A stretch of 64,000 bases of DNA from Chroogloeocystis siderophila 5.2 s.c.1 (GTDB taxonomy: Bacteria > Cyanobacteriota > Cyanobacteriia > Cyanobacteriales > Chroococcidiopsidaceae), in assembly GCF_001904655.1 (NCBI RefSeq), contig NZ_MRCC01000012.1, positions 1-64,000 of the forward strand. The letters run 5' to 3'. Of this stretch, positions 28,094 through 37,410 are shown one piece after another. Positions within the stretch are counted from its first letter, which is position 1; each line of letters starts with the position of its first letter. The notes beneath the pieces were generated by a model, which ran no database searches, had not been told where the DNA came from, and was given only the letters and a program-made list of their open reading frames with translations. The position numbers and the translations under genes are program-made.

Positions 28094-29575
28094 ATGCTGG
28101 AAGAGAAGCATCCGAGTTATTCGCATTTAATCATGGCTGTTCAGTTGCGGCGACCAATTTTAGTGGGTGGAGTAGGCTTATCCTTCTGTTTGTGGATATT
28201 ACAAAGCTGGCACCACTCTATTGTGCAACTAGGTGAGTATGGCATTCTAGGCGCGCTCACAGTTGGTGGAACTTTGTGGTTATTCCAGCAAAAAACGCCA
28301 AAACGACAAATGGTAGATAACTCACCTGTCACGCGAGAAACTGTAGAAAAAGCGATCGCGCAAGCAGCAAGTGCGATCGAGTGCTTGGCAGTTGAAGCCG
28401 AAGAACCCGCACAACTGCGCCAACAACTCATTCAACTTAATAAAGAGTTTGAACGCCAGGAATTACGCGTAGCCGTTATTGGTAGTAAAGCCGTCGGCAA
28501 AACAAAAATCATTCAAGCGTTGCAACGATCATTTGGGCAGCAATTAACTTTTCAGGAAACCCCTGCATTATTTACAAGCACCGATCACGATCACCAAGCA
28601 GAAACTACTGCACTCGCACAAGCAAATGCCACTGATTTAGTGTTATTTGTAACAAATGGCGACCTTACAGAAACAGAATTCCAAGCTTTACAGCAGTTGA
28701 TCGCTGGCAATCGACAACGCACTTTACTTGTGTTTAATAAGCAAGATCAACACATCGCTGAAGAACGTGCTGTAGTATTACACGCCTTACAACAGCGAAT
28801 GCAACCGTTACTCAAACCCGAAGATACCGTCGCGATCGCAGCATCTCCGAGTGAAATTAAAGTACGCCAACACGCGGCAGATGGTACGATTCAAGAATGG
28901 CGAGAACAACCCGCACCCGCAATTGAACAACTGAGCGATCGCCTAGCAACAATTGCGACGCAAGAAAGACAACAACTCATTTGGGCAACGACACAACGTC
29001 AGGCGTTAGCACTAAAAGCTGAGGCGAAAACATTACTCAATCGTGTCAGACGCGATCGCGCAATTCCAATTATCGAACAGTACCAATGGATTGCAGCAGC
29101 AGCGGCGTTTGCGAATCCAGTTCCTGCGCTCGATCTCCTCGCAACCGCCGCAATTAATGCCCAGCTAGTCACCGAATTAGGTGCGATCTATCAGCAGAAA
29201 TTCTCGCTGCAACAAGCCCAAACTGTCGCTGGCACAATGGGAAGTTTGATGGTGAAGTTAGGCTTAGTCGAACTTTCGACAAAAGCTGTGAGTACAGTGT
29301 TAAAAAGTAATGCAGTAACCTTTGTTGCAGGTGGGGCAGTACAAGGAGTGAGTGCCGCGTATCTCACTCGTTTAGCAGGTTTAAGTTTAGTTGAGTACTT
29401 TCAATCGCAGGAAGTTACAATTGACTCTGAGAAACTCAATTTAGACAAGTTGAGCCAAACTTTACAAAAGGTATTTCAGCAAAATCAGCAGGTGACTTTC
29501 CTGCAAAACTTTGTCAAGCAAGGCGTAGAGCGTTTGTTACAAAAACCACCTCAACCACAACTTGCTGAATCATAG
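28094..29575 (+). CDS. DUF697-containing GTPase-like membrane protein 1
   Basis: About 493 residues from ATG 28094. One or two membrane segments lie near the N-terminus (PILVGGVGLSFCLWIL, then GILGALTVGGTLWLF). A GTPase domain follows with P-loop AVIGSKAVGKTKI, LVLFVTNGDLTETEFQAL and the G4-like VFNKQDQ. The C-terminal DUF697 region (from about ALDLLATAAINAQLVTELGAIY) has hydrophobic helices. The G3 DxxG motif is not conserved (FTSTDHDHQ instead), so GTP turnover is uncertain. A start at M23 after SHLI is also possible; an upstream TTG at 28064 is less likely. It is paired with a second DUF697 GTPase at 30214. Function unknown, probably membrane remodelling or envelope maintenance. Confidence 0.78.
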   Translation: MLEEKHPSYSHLIMAVQLRRPILVGGVGLSFCLWILQSWHHSIVQLGEYGILGALTVGGTLWLFQQKTPKRQMVDNSPVTRETVEKAIAQAASAIECLAVEAEEPAQLRQQLIQLNKEFERQELRVAVIGSKAVGKTKIIQALQRSFGQQLTFQETPALFTSTDHDHQAETTALAQANATDLVLFVTNGDLTETEFQALQQLIAGNRQRTLLVFNKQDQHIAEERAVVLHALQQRMQPLLKPEDTVAIAASPSEIKVRQHAADGTIQEWREQPAPAIEQLSDRLATIATQERQQLIWATTQRQALALKAEAKTLLNRVRRDRAIPIIEQYQWIAAAAAFANPVPALDLLATAAINAQLVTELGAIYQQKFSLQQAQTVAGTMGSLMVKLGLVELSTKAVSTVLKSNAVTFVAGGAVQGVSAAYLTRLAGLSLVEYFQSQEVTIDSEKLNLDKLSQTLQKVFQQNQQVTFLQNFVKQGVERLLQKPPQPQLAES

Positions 29576-30213
29576 TTTAGTAGCATTGCTGAATCAATGT
29601 ATGAATCGTTAAGCTGCACTCGGCTCAGCCCTCTAAATCTCTCATATATGGCTATAATGTATACATAAATCTGATAGGCTTTTTAGCCCCCTCAATTCCC
29701 CATTCTTGCGGGACTTTAACAGCTTGGTTTCCCCAGAACTGGAGAAGCTGTGTCGTGCGGAGGTGTCTTCCGTGGAGTGCAAGTGGTGTACAACTGGCGT
29801 GGGCTAGAGAGCGGTTTGCCAGAGACTTGACTGAATTAGCTCACTTGTGTACACGGTGGCCATATACGGGGAAACTTGAAAGCTGTGGTTTTCCCTCGCC
29901 CGTTCTTAGTTTCTCCCAATTGTAGGGGAGAAGATCGGGAAAAATGTTTATTTGCGGAACTAGCTGCAAATCATACTCCTCGTTACGTCCTCAAATCTTG
30001 CAGAAATTCAACATGAGGTTTTGGCTCATTTTGGAATGGATACGACAATGTCTTCTTGCCTAATGCAGAGATTGACTAATTTAAAAAATCTGCGGTTAAT
30101 TTAACCTAGCATCGATCAAAATAGTTAAAGCAATATCAAAACATCGCTTACGATAGAAACAGCACAACGATGTCATTCTCGTTAAGAATCAATTTGTAGG
30201 TTTCATTCTTATA
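29576..30213. other. 638-bp intergenic region with a composite repeat
   Basis: No intact gene. From 29684 to about 29963 there is a repeat whose two ends match the shorter repeat at 38817-38932, with a foldable insert in its middle (29721-29884). The rest is AT-rich and contains no recognisable gene. Confidence 0.5.
29684..29963. repeat. Composite intergenic repeat, copy B, with ~160-nt foldable insert
   Basis: The left end GCCCCCTCAATTCCCC...GCGGGACTTTAA matches the start of the 38817 repeat. The right end (CCAATTGTAGGGGAGAAGAT, then AAAAATGTTTATTTGCGGAACTA) matches its end. Between them is extra sequence with nested inverted repeats: AGCTT and TTTCCCC (29721-29734) against GGGGAAA and AAGCT (29868-29884), and GTGTACA (29786-29792) against TGTACAC (29848-29854). 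This may be a MITE-like insert or a structured RNA. Confidence 0.55.
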
Positions 30214-31596
30214 GTGCGTACTAGTCAACAAGAGTCCCATTTAAACCGTGCTAAAGCAAGCTTGCGGCAAGCATTGTCGTGGTATTCGCATCTGCGCAAG
30301 TCGGGGGGGGGATATGCCATCCGGCACGCTTCGCGATCGCGCTTCAGTCAAGATCTTCCAGGATTGGTTAAACCAGAAATTGACATTCTCAACGCAGCAC
30401 TCAACAAACTTGATTCAAATGTAGTTCGGATCGCGACGTTTGGTTTAGTGAGTCGCGGTAAGTCAGCGGTGTTAAACGCATTAATGGGAGAAAAAATTCT
30501 CCAAACTGGACCATTACATGGTGTCACGCAATATCCGCGATCGGTGCGGTGGACTCCAAGCGAAAAAGGTAAAATCCAAGTAGAGTTAATTGATACACCT
30601 GGCTTAGACGAAATTGAAGGACAAATACGCGCACAAATGGCGCAGGATGTCGCGCGTCAAGCTGATTTGATTTTGTTTGTCGTTGCGGGAGATATTACGC
30701 GGACAGAATATCAAGCGCTATGCGAGTTGCGGCGAGCACAAAAACCATTAATATTAGTCTTCAATAAGATTGACTTGTATCCTGAGACGGATCGCGAGGC
30801 GATTTACAACAATTTGCGGCAACTCGCTGTAACGCAGGGAGATGAAGTGGTATCTCCTGATGAAATTGTCATGGTAGCAGCAGAACCCGCGCCGCTGGAA
30901 GTGCGTGTCGAGTGGGCTGATGACAATGTAACATACGAACTAGAGACGCCAGCACCACAGATTACAGAACTTCAGCAGGCAATTTTAAGAATTCTTAATC
31001 GCGAAGGGCGATCGCTGTTGGCTTTAAATGCGTTGGTACAAGCCCGCGAAGCAACAGCGACAATTGCACATAAAACTGTAGAATTGCGTCAACAAGAAGC
31101 TGAAGATTTAATCTGGCAGTTTACCAAGTACAAAGCGCTAGCAGTCGCCCTTAATCCGATTGCATTTCTAGATGTACTCGGTGGTGTTGTTGCTGACTTG
31201 GCTTTGATTCGCTCTTTAGCACGTGTGTATGGTTTACCAATGACAGGCTACGAAGCCACAAAGCTGTTGCGAACGATTTCGTTAAGTTCTGGCGGTTTAC
31301 TTTTGACTGAACTGGGAAGTGGGATGTTTTTAGGTTTGGGTAAAAGTACTGCGGCAATTGCTAGCAGTGAAAACCCTGGGAACTTAACTGCCTATTTTGG
31401 TGCGGCGATCGCGCAAGGTAGTATTGCTGGTTACGGTTCTTACATCGTCGGACACGCTGCCCAAGTTTACTTAGAACGCGGCTGCACTTGGGGACAACTC
31501 GGAACGAGCACCGTTATTGAAGAAATCTTAGCAGAAGTAGATCGCGACACCATACTCTATCGCTTGCGTCAAGAATTAAGTCAACATTTGAATTAA
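30214..31596 (+). CDS. DUF697-containing GTPase 2
   Basis: A 460-residue dynamin/Era-like GTPase with a C-terminal DUF697 region. P-loop FGLVSRGKSAVLNALMG (~75-90), G3 VELIDTPGLDEIEGQ, G4 LVFNKIDLYPETD. The C-terminal half has hydrophobic helices (PIAFLDVLGGVVADLALIRS; GGLLLTELGSGMFLGLG) likely to contact membrane. All main G motifs are present, unlike its upstream partner. It starts at GTG 30214. Near residues 30-46 a run of nine G and a GCGATCGC-containing stretch encode SGGGYAIRHASRSRFSQ, which looks like an inserted dispersed repeat. Function unknown. Confidence 0.8.
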   Translation: MRTSQQESHLNRAKASLRQALSWYSHLRKSGGGYAIRHASRSRFSQDLPGLVKPEIDILNAALNKLDSNVVRIATFGLVSRGKSAVLNALMGEKILQTGPLHGVTQYPRSVRWTPSEKGKIQVELIDTPGLDEIEGQIRAQMAQDVARQADLILFVVAGDITRTEYQALCELRRAQKPLILVFNKIDLYPETDREAIYNNLRQLAVTQGDEVVSPDEIVMVAAEPAPLEVRVEWADDNVTYELETPAPQITELQQAILRILNREGRSLLALNALVQAREATATIAHKTVELRQQEAEDLIWQFTKYKALAVALNPIAFLDVLGGVVADLALIRSLARVYGLPMTGYEATKLLRTISLSSGGLLLTELGSGMFLGLGKSTAAIASSENPGNLTAYFGAAIAQGSIAGYGSYIVGHAAQVYLERGCTWGQLGTSTVIEEILAEVDRDTILYRLRQELSQHLN

Positions 31597-31658
31597 AGTT
31601 GTTAACAGCAAGTGATTAGTTTTGAGCTTTGAATTAACTCGCTACACTCGCTCATCAA

Positions 31659-32030
31659 TTAACGCCAACTATCGATATCGATCGCCGCAAAGCCTTCTTT
31701 TTCGGCTAGTGTTAACATACTGCCCAACTGTCGCCAAATTAAGATACCGAGAAATAAAGTTAATGGTAGCGCGACTATATAAGCGATTAAGCCTGGAAAG
31801 CCGAAGACTTCTAAACCCGCAGCAAGAAAGAAGTACACACCGATAGTGATACCTATAAAGGGGACAACTAACGACACTGTAGGCAATTGCGAACTCATAC
31901 TGCTAATGCGATCGCTCGACCAGTTTTGCACAATTTGCTTCAAAGTTGCACCAAAAGCTGCGCCTGAAGTCAGTGAGACAAGAAAACCTGCAATCATTAA
32001 AAAGTATGGTGGCTCTGGCAAATAGTACAT
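31659..32030 (-). CDS. Conserved small membrane protein, function unknown
   Basis: A 123-residue protein with three hydrophobic segments: about 10-30 (FLMIAGFLVSLTSGAAFGAT), 52-72 (VPFIGITIGVYFFLAAGL) and 78-98 (GLIAYIVALPLTLFLGILIW). The C-terminus is acidic. I do not recognise a family. Its start is 14 bp downstream of the ABC1 kinase stop on the same strand, so the two are probably cotranscribed and may share a membrane role. Confidence 0.65.
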   Translation of the reverse strand: MYYLPEPPYFLMIAGFLVSLTSGAAFGATLKQIVQNWSSDRISSMSSQLPTVSLVVPFIGITIGVYFFLAAGLEVFGFPGLIAYIVALPLTLFLGILIWRQLGSMLTLAEKEGFAAIDIDSWR

Positions 32031-32044
32031 GAAAAACTCCGCGT

Positions 32045-33757
32045 TTACTGCTGTTTAGGAAAAATAGCGAACGAACTCACGAGTGGTAAAATTGCTGCGG
32101 TGCGCTCTTTTGATATCTCAGTTAAAGCATCAAGTGCGACATTTAAGATGCGATTTGGCTTTAGCTCATCTTTGACTAAATTCCAGATGCGTTGCACTTC
32201 TGCGGTATGCAGGCGATCGTCTTCGGTTAAAGCTATCAATAATTGCTGGCGCAGGAATTTACCTTCTTCGGATATGAGGTATTGTAAAGCTAACTGTGCA
32301 GTTGGTATCAAGTCAAATCTTTTATCAGCTTGGGCGATCGCGATCAAGTTTTCTAGTCGCTCCCACTGAAACTTACCATCTTTGAATAACACATTGAGTA
32401 GTCGGCGCCGTAGCTGAGGTGTTTCGCCCGTTAGTAATCGTCGTGCAACGTAAGGATAGGATACCTCAACGATCTTGAAGTTCGGGTTCAGACTCAGCGC
32501 GATTCCTTCTTGCGTCACCAAAGAACGAATAATTAAGGCAAACTGTGCGGGAACGCGGAAAGGATAATCATACATCAACTCCGAAAACGAGTCGGTAATC
32601 GACTTAAAGTTAAAGTCAGCGACGCTTTGACCAATCGCTTGACCAAGTACGGCTTCTAGCGCTGGAACGATTGGACAAATATTTGTATCTGGAGTCAAAA
32701 ACCCTAGTTTGACAAAATCAGCGGCTAACTCGTTATAGTCTTTGTTTACCAGATGCACGATCGCATCGACTAAAGTTTCTTTCGTGAGTTCGCTTAGCTG
32801 ATCCATCATGCCAAAGTCTATGTACGCTATTCGACCATCAGGCATTGCAAACAAATTTCCTGGATGGGGATCGGCATGAAAGAAACCGTGTTCTAATAGC
32901 TGCTGCAACCCCGCAGTCACACCAATTTCGATAAGTGTGTCTGTATCTAAACCTGCTTCACGGATGCTTTGTGTGTCGGTTAATTTAAAGCCGTTAATCC
33001 ATTCGAGCGTTAGAACGCGAGTAGCAGTAAATCGCCAGTAAATTGCGGGAACTTTGACGCGGAGGTCGTTACGAAAATTGGTAGCGAACTTTTCAGCGTT
33101 ACGCGCTTCGTTGAGATAATCAATTTCTTCAAATAACTTAGTACCGAACTCATCAACGATCATTTTGAGATCGTGACCAAGATTTAGCGGTAGCCACGGT
33201 GATATCCATCCAGCCGTCCACCGCATTAAATATAAATCGAGTGTCAATACAGGGCGCAAATTGGGGCGTTGTACCTTAACAGCAACTTCTTCGCCACTGT
33301 GCAGACGCGCGCGATACACTTGACCAAGACTTGCTGCGGCGACAGGATGTGGTGAAATCTCACTGTATATGTCTTGAACCGAGCGATTTAACTCTGTTTC
33401 AATTGTTCGGAAAGCGATCGCATTATCAAACGGCGGTAGCTGGTCTTGCAGTTTGGTAAGTTCGTCGAGAAAGTTTTTACGAATGAGGTCAGGTCTTGTC
33501 GAAAGCGCTTGACCAACTTTGATGAATGTTGGTCCTAGGCGAGTCAGAATTTGTCGTAACTGCGTTGCTCGTTTAAACTTGTTCTGTTCTTCTCGATTCT
33601 GCCACTTATCCCAATAAAGACCGAGGATAAATCCAGCAAAACACCAAATAATAGTACAAGCCCGCCAAAGTACTAACCAAGGACGGTAGCGATAGTAACG
33701 TGCGATCGCTTCCGGATCGTAACGGCGGTTATTCTGAGCAAGTTGATACTGACCCAC
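32045..33757 (-). CDS. ABC1/AarF/UbiB-family atypical protein kinase
   Basis: A 570-residue member of the ABC1K family. In cyanobacteria and plastids these proteins regulate prenyl-quinone metabolism at thylakoid or plastoglobule membranes. Conserved family signatures are LTRLGPTFIKVGQALSTRPDL (KxGQ), SLGQVYRARLHSGEEVAVKVQRP with the Ala-rich loop AAASLGQ, FEEIDYLNEARNAEKF, and FFHADPHPGNLFAMPDG with YIDFGMMD (metal site). A hydrophobic stretch at residues 28-50 is a possible membrane anchor. Length fits. The small membrane protein gene follows 14 bp downstream. Confidence 0.92.
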   Translation of the reverse strand: MGQYQLAQNNRRYDPEAIARYYRYRPWLVLWRACTIIWCFAGFILGLYWDKWQNREEQNKFKRATQLRQILTRLGPTFIKVGQALSTRPDLIRKNFLDELTKLQDQLPPFDNAIAFRTIETELNRSVQDIYSEISPHPVAAASLGQVYRARLHSGEEVAVKVQRPNLRPVLTLDLYLMRWTAGWISPWLPLNLGHDLKMIVDEFGTKLFEEIDYLNEARNAEKFATNFRNDLRVKVPAIYWRFTATRVLTLEWINGFKLTDTQSIREAGLDTDTLIEIGVTAGLQQLLEHGFFHADPHPGNLFAMPDGRIAYIDFGMMDQLSELTKETLVDAIVHLVNKDYNELAADFVKLGFLTPDTNICPIVPALEAVLGQAIGQSVADFNFKSITDSFSELMYDYPFRVPAQFALIIRSLVTQEGIALSLNPNFKIVEVSYPYVARRLLTGETPQLRRRLLNVLFKDGKFQWERLENLIAIAQADKRFDLIPTAQLALQYLISEEGKFLRQQLLIALTEDDRLHTAEVQRIWNLVKDELKPNRILNVALDALTEISKERTAAILPLVSSFAIFPKQQ

Positions 33758-34222
33758 GCCTTTATTTGCCTCTTATACTGGTATCACTGACAGCTGCAAC
33801 TTTTAGTAACACTTGTTACAGTAGTTGCTAGCACAACTTAATTATTCTGTACTTAGAGTAATCAGTTTATAGATAAGGATTTCCGGTAAGCCCATCAGTA
33901 ATTTATCTTTAAGACCGACCATCAAACTTTATCTTTTCCTTAACTATAGTATATAAAACTACAAATAAATAATAAGAAAAATTACAAATTTCTTTCCTTG
34001 GAGAGAGTCCAGTAAGTAGAAGGCAGAAGGAAATTGCCATAAATCAATTTATTAATGCCGTATTTCTTAGATGATGCATCTGGAGATACAGATGATTTGT
34101 TTATCCGTCAGTAAAGTTAAGGGCTTCAAACCATGAAGCAGAAAAAGAAGTTCTTGATCTAGAACATCAAAGCCTCCTGCTTTCTGCCTCGCTTCAGTAA
34201 ATATTCTTCGCCCCCTAGCCTT
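33758..34222. other. 465-bp intergenic region
   Basis: AT-rich. It holds a GAAGGCAGAAGG stretch (34020-34032) of a type common in cyanobacterial spacers, and a small CTTCA/GAAG hairpin near 34122-34138. No gene seen. It separates the aminopeptidase (minus, upstream end at 36823) from the kinase promoter region. Confidence 0.35.
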
Positions 34223-36823
34223 CTAATGTGAAGATTTCGCCTCCAAATTCTCTAAACGACTTCTCAGTTCTTGATTTTGTTGTTTCAGCGCGTCGAGTTC
34301 TTCACGCAGTTGCTTAACACCTTGATCTGTGCCAACTGTACTTTGCACTCGCGATACAGCTTCTTCCGCCATGCGCCGTACCCGCCCGTCAGGAGTTTGA
34401 CTTGCTAAAGCTTGTAGAATGCCAATTGCTTTAGGAGTTTCCATTTGTCCTAGGGCACTGACAACGGAGACTTGAGTTAAGAAAAATGATTCGCGCGAGA
34501 GTTCTTCAAGTTGCTGCAAAACGCGTTCAAGATTGACTGTACTTAGCCCTGTGGAGATGGTACCGAGGGCGCGAATTGCGCTGAGTCGCAGTGCTTGCGG
34601 TACGCCTAGTTTGGTATATTCCAAGATAAGGTCGAGGGCTGGTTCAGCGGTTTTCATTTGACTTAAACCCGCGATCGCACCTGCACGCACAACCTCGTTC
34701 CATCCCGCTTTTTGTTCTAAAACTGATTTGAGCAGTTTCACCACTTTTTCTTCTTTGGGCTTCGCATCGACTGTGCCACCCGCAATTGCGCCAATCGCCT
34801 TCATTGCAGATGCTTCAACGTAGTAGCTAGGATCGCCATTTTCTACGAGGGGTTTAATGGCTTTATAACTTTGGTGTGTTTTAATATCAGCGAGGGCTTC
34901 TACCACTGCACGGCGAACTAGAGGACGATCATCCTCTAAACCAGCGACTAAACCATCAAATGCTTGATCGAGTTTGACTTGGGCGAGTTGTTTGGCAGCT
35001 TCGGCGCAGACTCCCCAAAACGAATTTTGTTTCAATGCTTGCGAAAGGGCTTTTACCGCTTCTAGTCCACCTTTTTTCGCCAAAGCTTCCGCTGCATATA
35101 TTCGCGAAATTGGGTCAGAATCAAATTCTAATTGTGCTTTTAACTCTGGTAGGGGATACTCTAAAGTGACTGTTTTTAAGTAGTTATTCCCGACATCAAA
35201 ACTGACAAACTGCGGTTTCTCCTCTAACGGAAAATAGAAACTCTGCTCTTTTTCGTGTATCCGCACAGTAAATGTTTTCAATTGGGGAGAAGATTCTGCG
35301 CTGTTGGTATAGCCAAACGCGATTGGGATTTTCAAGTCAAATAAATCGCTGCTAATACCGTTTGAACCTTCTTTCGCTTGCGTTTGCGTCACAGTAACTT
35401 TAGCTAATTTGCTATCGCCATCCCAAGTGTAAGCAACTTTAAAATCCGGGTGTCCGCCACGATAAACGTATTGGTCAAATAGAAATAGTAAATTTCTTCC
35501 TGTCGCTTTTTCAATCGCGCGGAGTAAGTCGATTGTTTCGACTGTTTTGTGGGCATTATCTTGAACAAATGTATGAATCGCTTGCCAAAACAACTCTTCT
35601 CCTAATTCGGCGCGAATCATGTGATAGACACACGAACCTTTTTCGTAAAGGTGGCGATCGTATAATTCAATTGCTTCGCGGTAAACGTGCGTAACGATTG
35701 GACGGCGATAACGACTGCTATCTTCGGCTAAGTAATTGCGCGCTTCGAGTAAACGGTAATAAGCAGCTTCTTCTGCGCCATACTCGTGTTCTGTCCACAT
35801 GACTTCTGAATAAGAAGCCATACCTTCTTTAATCCAAGCATGAGACCAGTGCTTTATCACAACAAGATCGCCAAACCATTGATGTGCCAGTTCATGCGCG
35901 ACTAAGCTTTCGGTGTTGCGGTTGTCGAGTGCGGCGCGTTCATCGAGTAAGCAGCGATCTGTGAGTAAAGTAGTAGAGGTGTTTTCCATTCCTCCAAAAA
36001 TAAAATCGTCTACGCAGACTTGCGCGTACTTCGGATAAGGGTAGAGATAACCATACTTCTCGCTAAAAAATTCAATCATGCGCGGCGTTTTGCCCATAGT
36101 GCGCTGTGCGTCTGCTTCGCGTCCTTTTTCGACGTAGTAAGTGACAGGTTTACCGTTCCATTCGTCTTGAATTTCGGCAAAGTCTCCTACCGCAAGTGTC
36201 ATAAGGTAAGTAGGGTGAACTTGCTCTTGTAACCAGTGGTAAATTTTGGCGTCGCCGTCTTCAGCAGTGTCGATCAGCGTTCCATTGGAAATGGCAATGT
36301 TAGGTTTGGGAACGCGGACGCGAATTTCGGATGTTGATAGTTGTCCAGGGTAGTCGAAGCAAGGAAACCAGAAGCGCGAGTCTTCATCTTCTCCCTGCGT
36401 CCAAACTTGTGTCGGTTTATGGGGATAGTGTTGATCGGGAGTAATAAAGTAAATACCGCGTTGAGGTTTTTCCGCTGAGTAGGCGATCGCAATCTTGATC
36501 GCTTCACCTACAACTGTTGCTGATACCAGTTGAATATGCAATTGCGAACCATCATATTCAAATACTTGTGGTGTATCGTCAACGTGTACTGATTGAATAT
36601 TCAGGTTAACTGCGTCTAACGTCAACCTTTCGATGCCATTGCGGATTGGCTTAAGCTGGATAACACAAGTTCCTTGATAACTCTTACTCGGAATATCTAA
36701 ATTTAGATCTAAGAAAATATGCTCAACTTGTCCTGGACGATCTGGGTTGTAGTGAGGTTTTGCCCCTGGTAGTTCAAAGGAGCGGTGGCGGTTATTATCT
36801 GTATCAAAGTAGAACTGTGACAT
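34223..36823 (-). CDS. M1-family zinc aminopeptidase with C-terminal HEAT repeats
   Basis: An 866-residue metallopeptidase removing N-terminal amino acids from peptides. The N-terminal beta domain is followed by the exopeptidase motif FGGMENTS and the zinc site HELAHQWFGD (~310), with the third ligand in WIKEGMASYSEV. Instead of the usual ERAP-type C-terminal domain it carries HEAT/PBS-lyase-like repeats (about 600-830: AVKALSQALKQ, DRPLVRRAVVEALADIK, AVVSALGQME), and ends in a short coiled coil (QLREELDALKQQNQELRSRL). The architecture is known in cyanobacteria. No signal peptide, so probably cytoplasmic. Confidence 0.92.
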   Translation of the reverse strand: MSQFYFDTDNNRHRSFELPGAKPHYNPDRPGQVEHIFLDLNLDIPSKSYQGTCVIQLKPIRNGIERLTLDAVNLNIQSVHVDDTPQVFEYDGSQLHIQLVSATVVGEAIKIAIAYSAEKPQRGIYFITPDQHYPHKPTQVWTQGEDEDSRFWFPCFDYPGQLSTSEIRVRVPKPNIAISNGTLIDTAEDGDAKIYHWLQEQVHPTYLMTLAVGDFAEIQDEWNGKPVTYYVEKGREADAQRTMGKTPRMIEFFSEKYGYLYPYPKYAQVCVDDFIFGGMENTSTTLLTDRCLLDERAALDNRNTESLVAHELAHQWFGDLVVIKHWSHAWIKEGMASYSEVMWTEHEYGAEEAAYYRLLEARNYLAEDSSRYRRPIVTHVYREAIELYDRHLYEKGSCVYHMIRAELGEELFWQAIHTFVQDNAHKTVETIDLLRAIEKATGRNLLFLFDQYVYRGGHPDFKVAYTWDGDSKLAKVTVTQTQAKEGSNGISSDLFDLKIPIAFGYTNSAESSPQLKTFTVRIHEKEQSFYFPLEEKPQFVSFDVGNNYLKTVTLEYPLPELKAQLEFDSDPISRIYAAEALAKKGGLEAVKALSQALKQNSFWGVCAEAAKQLAQVKLDQAFDGLVAGLEDDRPLVRRAVVEALADIKTHQSYKAIKPLVENGDPSYYVEASAMKAIGAIAGGTVDAKPKEEKVVKLLKSVLEQKAGWNEVVRAGAIAGLSQMKTAEPALDLILEYTKLGVPQALRLSAIRALGTISTGLSTVNLERVLQQLEELSRESFFLTQVSVVSALGQMETPKAIGILQALASQTPDGRVRRMAEEAVSRVQSTVGTDQGVKQLREELDALKQQNQELRSRLENLEAKSSH

Positions 36824-37410
36824 CTATTATGCTTATCCTCAAATACTAAAAGCGATCGCTGCAACTTGTTTTTCTAGGGTAGCGCTTCTGACAAATAAAG
36901 CAGTGCTAGTGCTTGAGAGGCGATCGCCAAACTAAAATTTGCTTTGAGATTTGTTGTGCTTAAACTGAAATTTGTCACATTAGTCAACTCAAATTGAGGA
37001 CTAATAAGTAGGTGGGCATAATTAAATATCACACGTAACATTTGTCAGGTAATCGGTAATGGGTAATCGAGACTCTTTTCAATGACCAATGACCAGTTAC
37101 TGCCGTTCCTTCTTTAGAGACCTCTTTAGGCGTGCGGCGGCTTCGCCAATTACCAGCCCTTAAGTTATGTTTATTTTTACCCACTTACTTAGTATGGCAA
37201 TGTTGTCTATCTTCAAGACTTATATAAAATAGCTTGCAATGATCAATAATTGTTGACAATAACTATTACCGCTGCGCAAGTTTCATCCTATCAAAATAGA
37301 TATGTTAACCACTTAAAAAAGAATATTATTGTAATAATTTATCTATTAATTTAAATGAGTAAAAATACTAAAATACGCCTACTCTTGTTGATAGGTGAAG
37401 AGCTACAATT
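36824..37410. other. 587-bp intergenic region upstream of broken mscL
   Basis: It contains HIP1 sites near 36852 and 36919. An imperfect inverted repeat of the GGTAATGGGTAAT type lies at 37049-37104, and a GGCGTGCGGCGGCTTCGCC repeat near 37130-37148. No gene seen. Confidence 0.4.
37049..37104. repeat. Imperfect GGTAATGGGTAAT-type inverted repeat
   Basis: GGTAATCGGTAATGGGTAAT on the left faces AATGACCAATGACCAGTTAC on the right, imperfectly complementary. It resembles the better-preserved copy at 20880-20930. Confidence 0.5.

Noticed and set aside
29735-29867. Remnant of a transposase gene inside the composite repeat
   Set aside because: Conceptual translations in all three plus-strand frames show stops and no transposase motif. 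A foldable insert explains the symmetry better.
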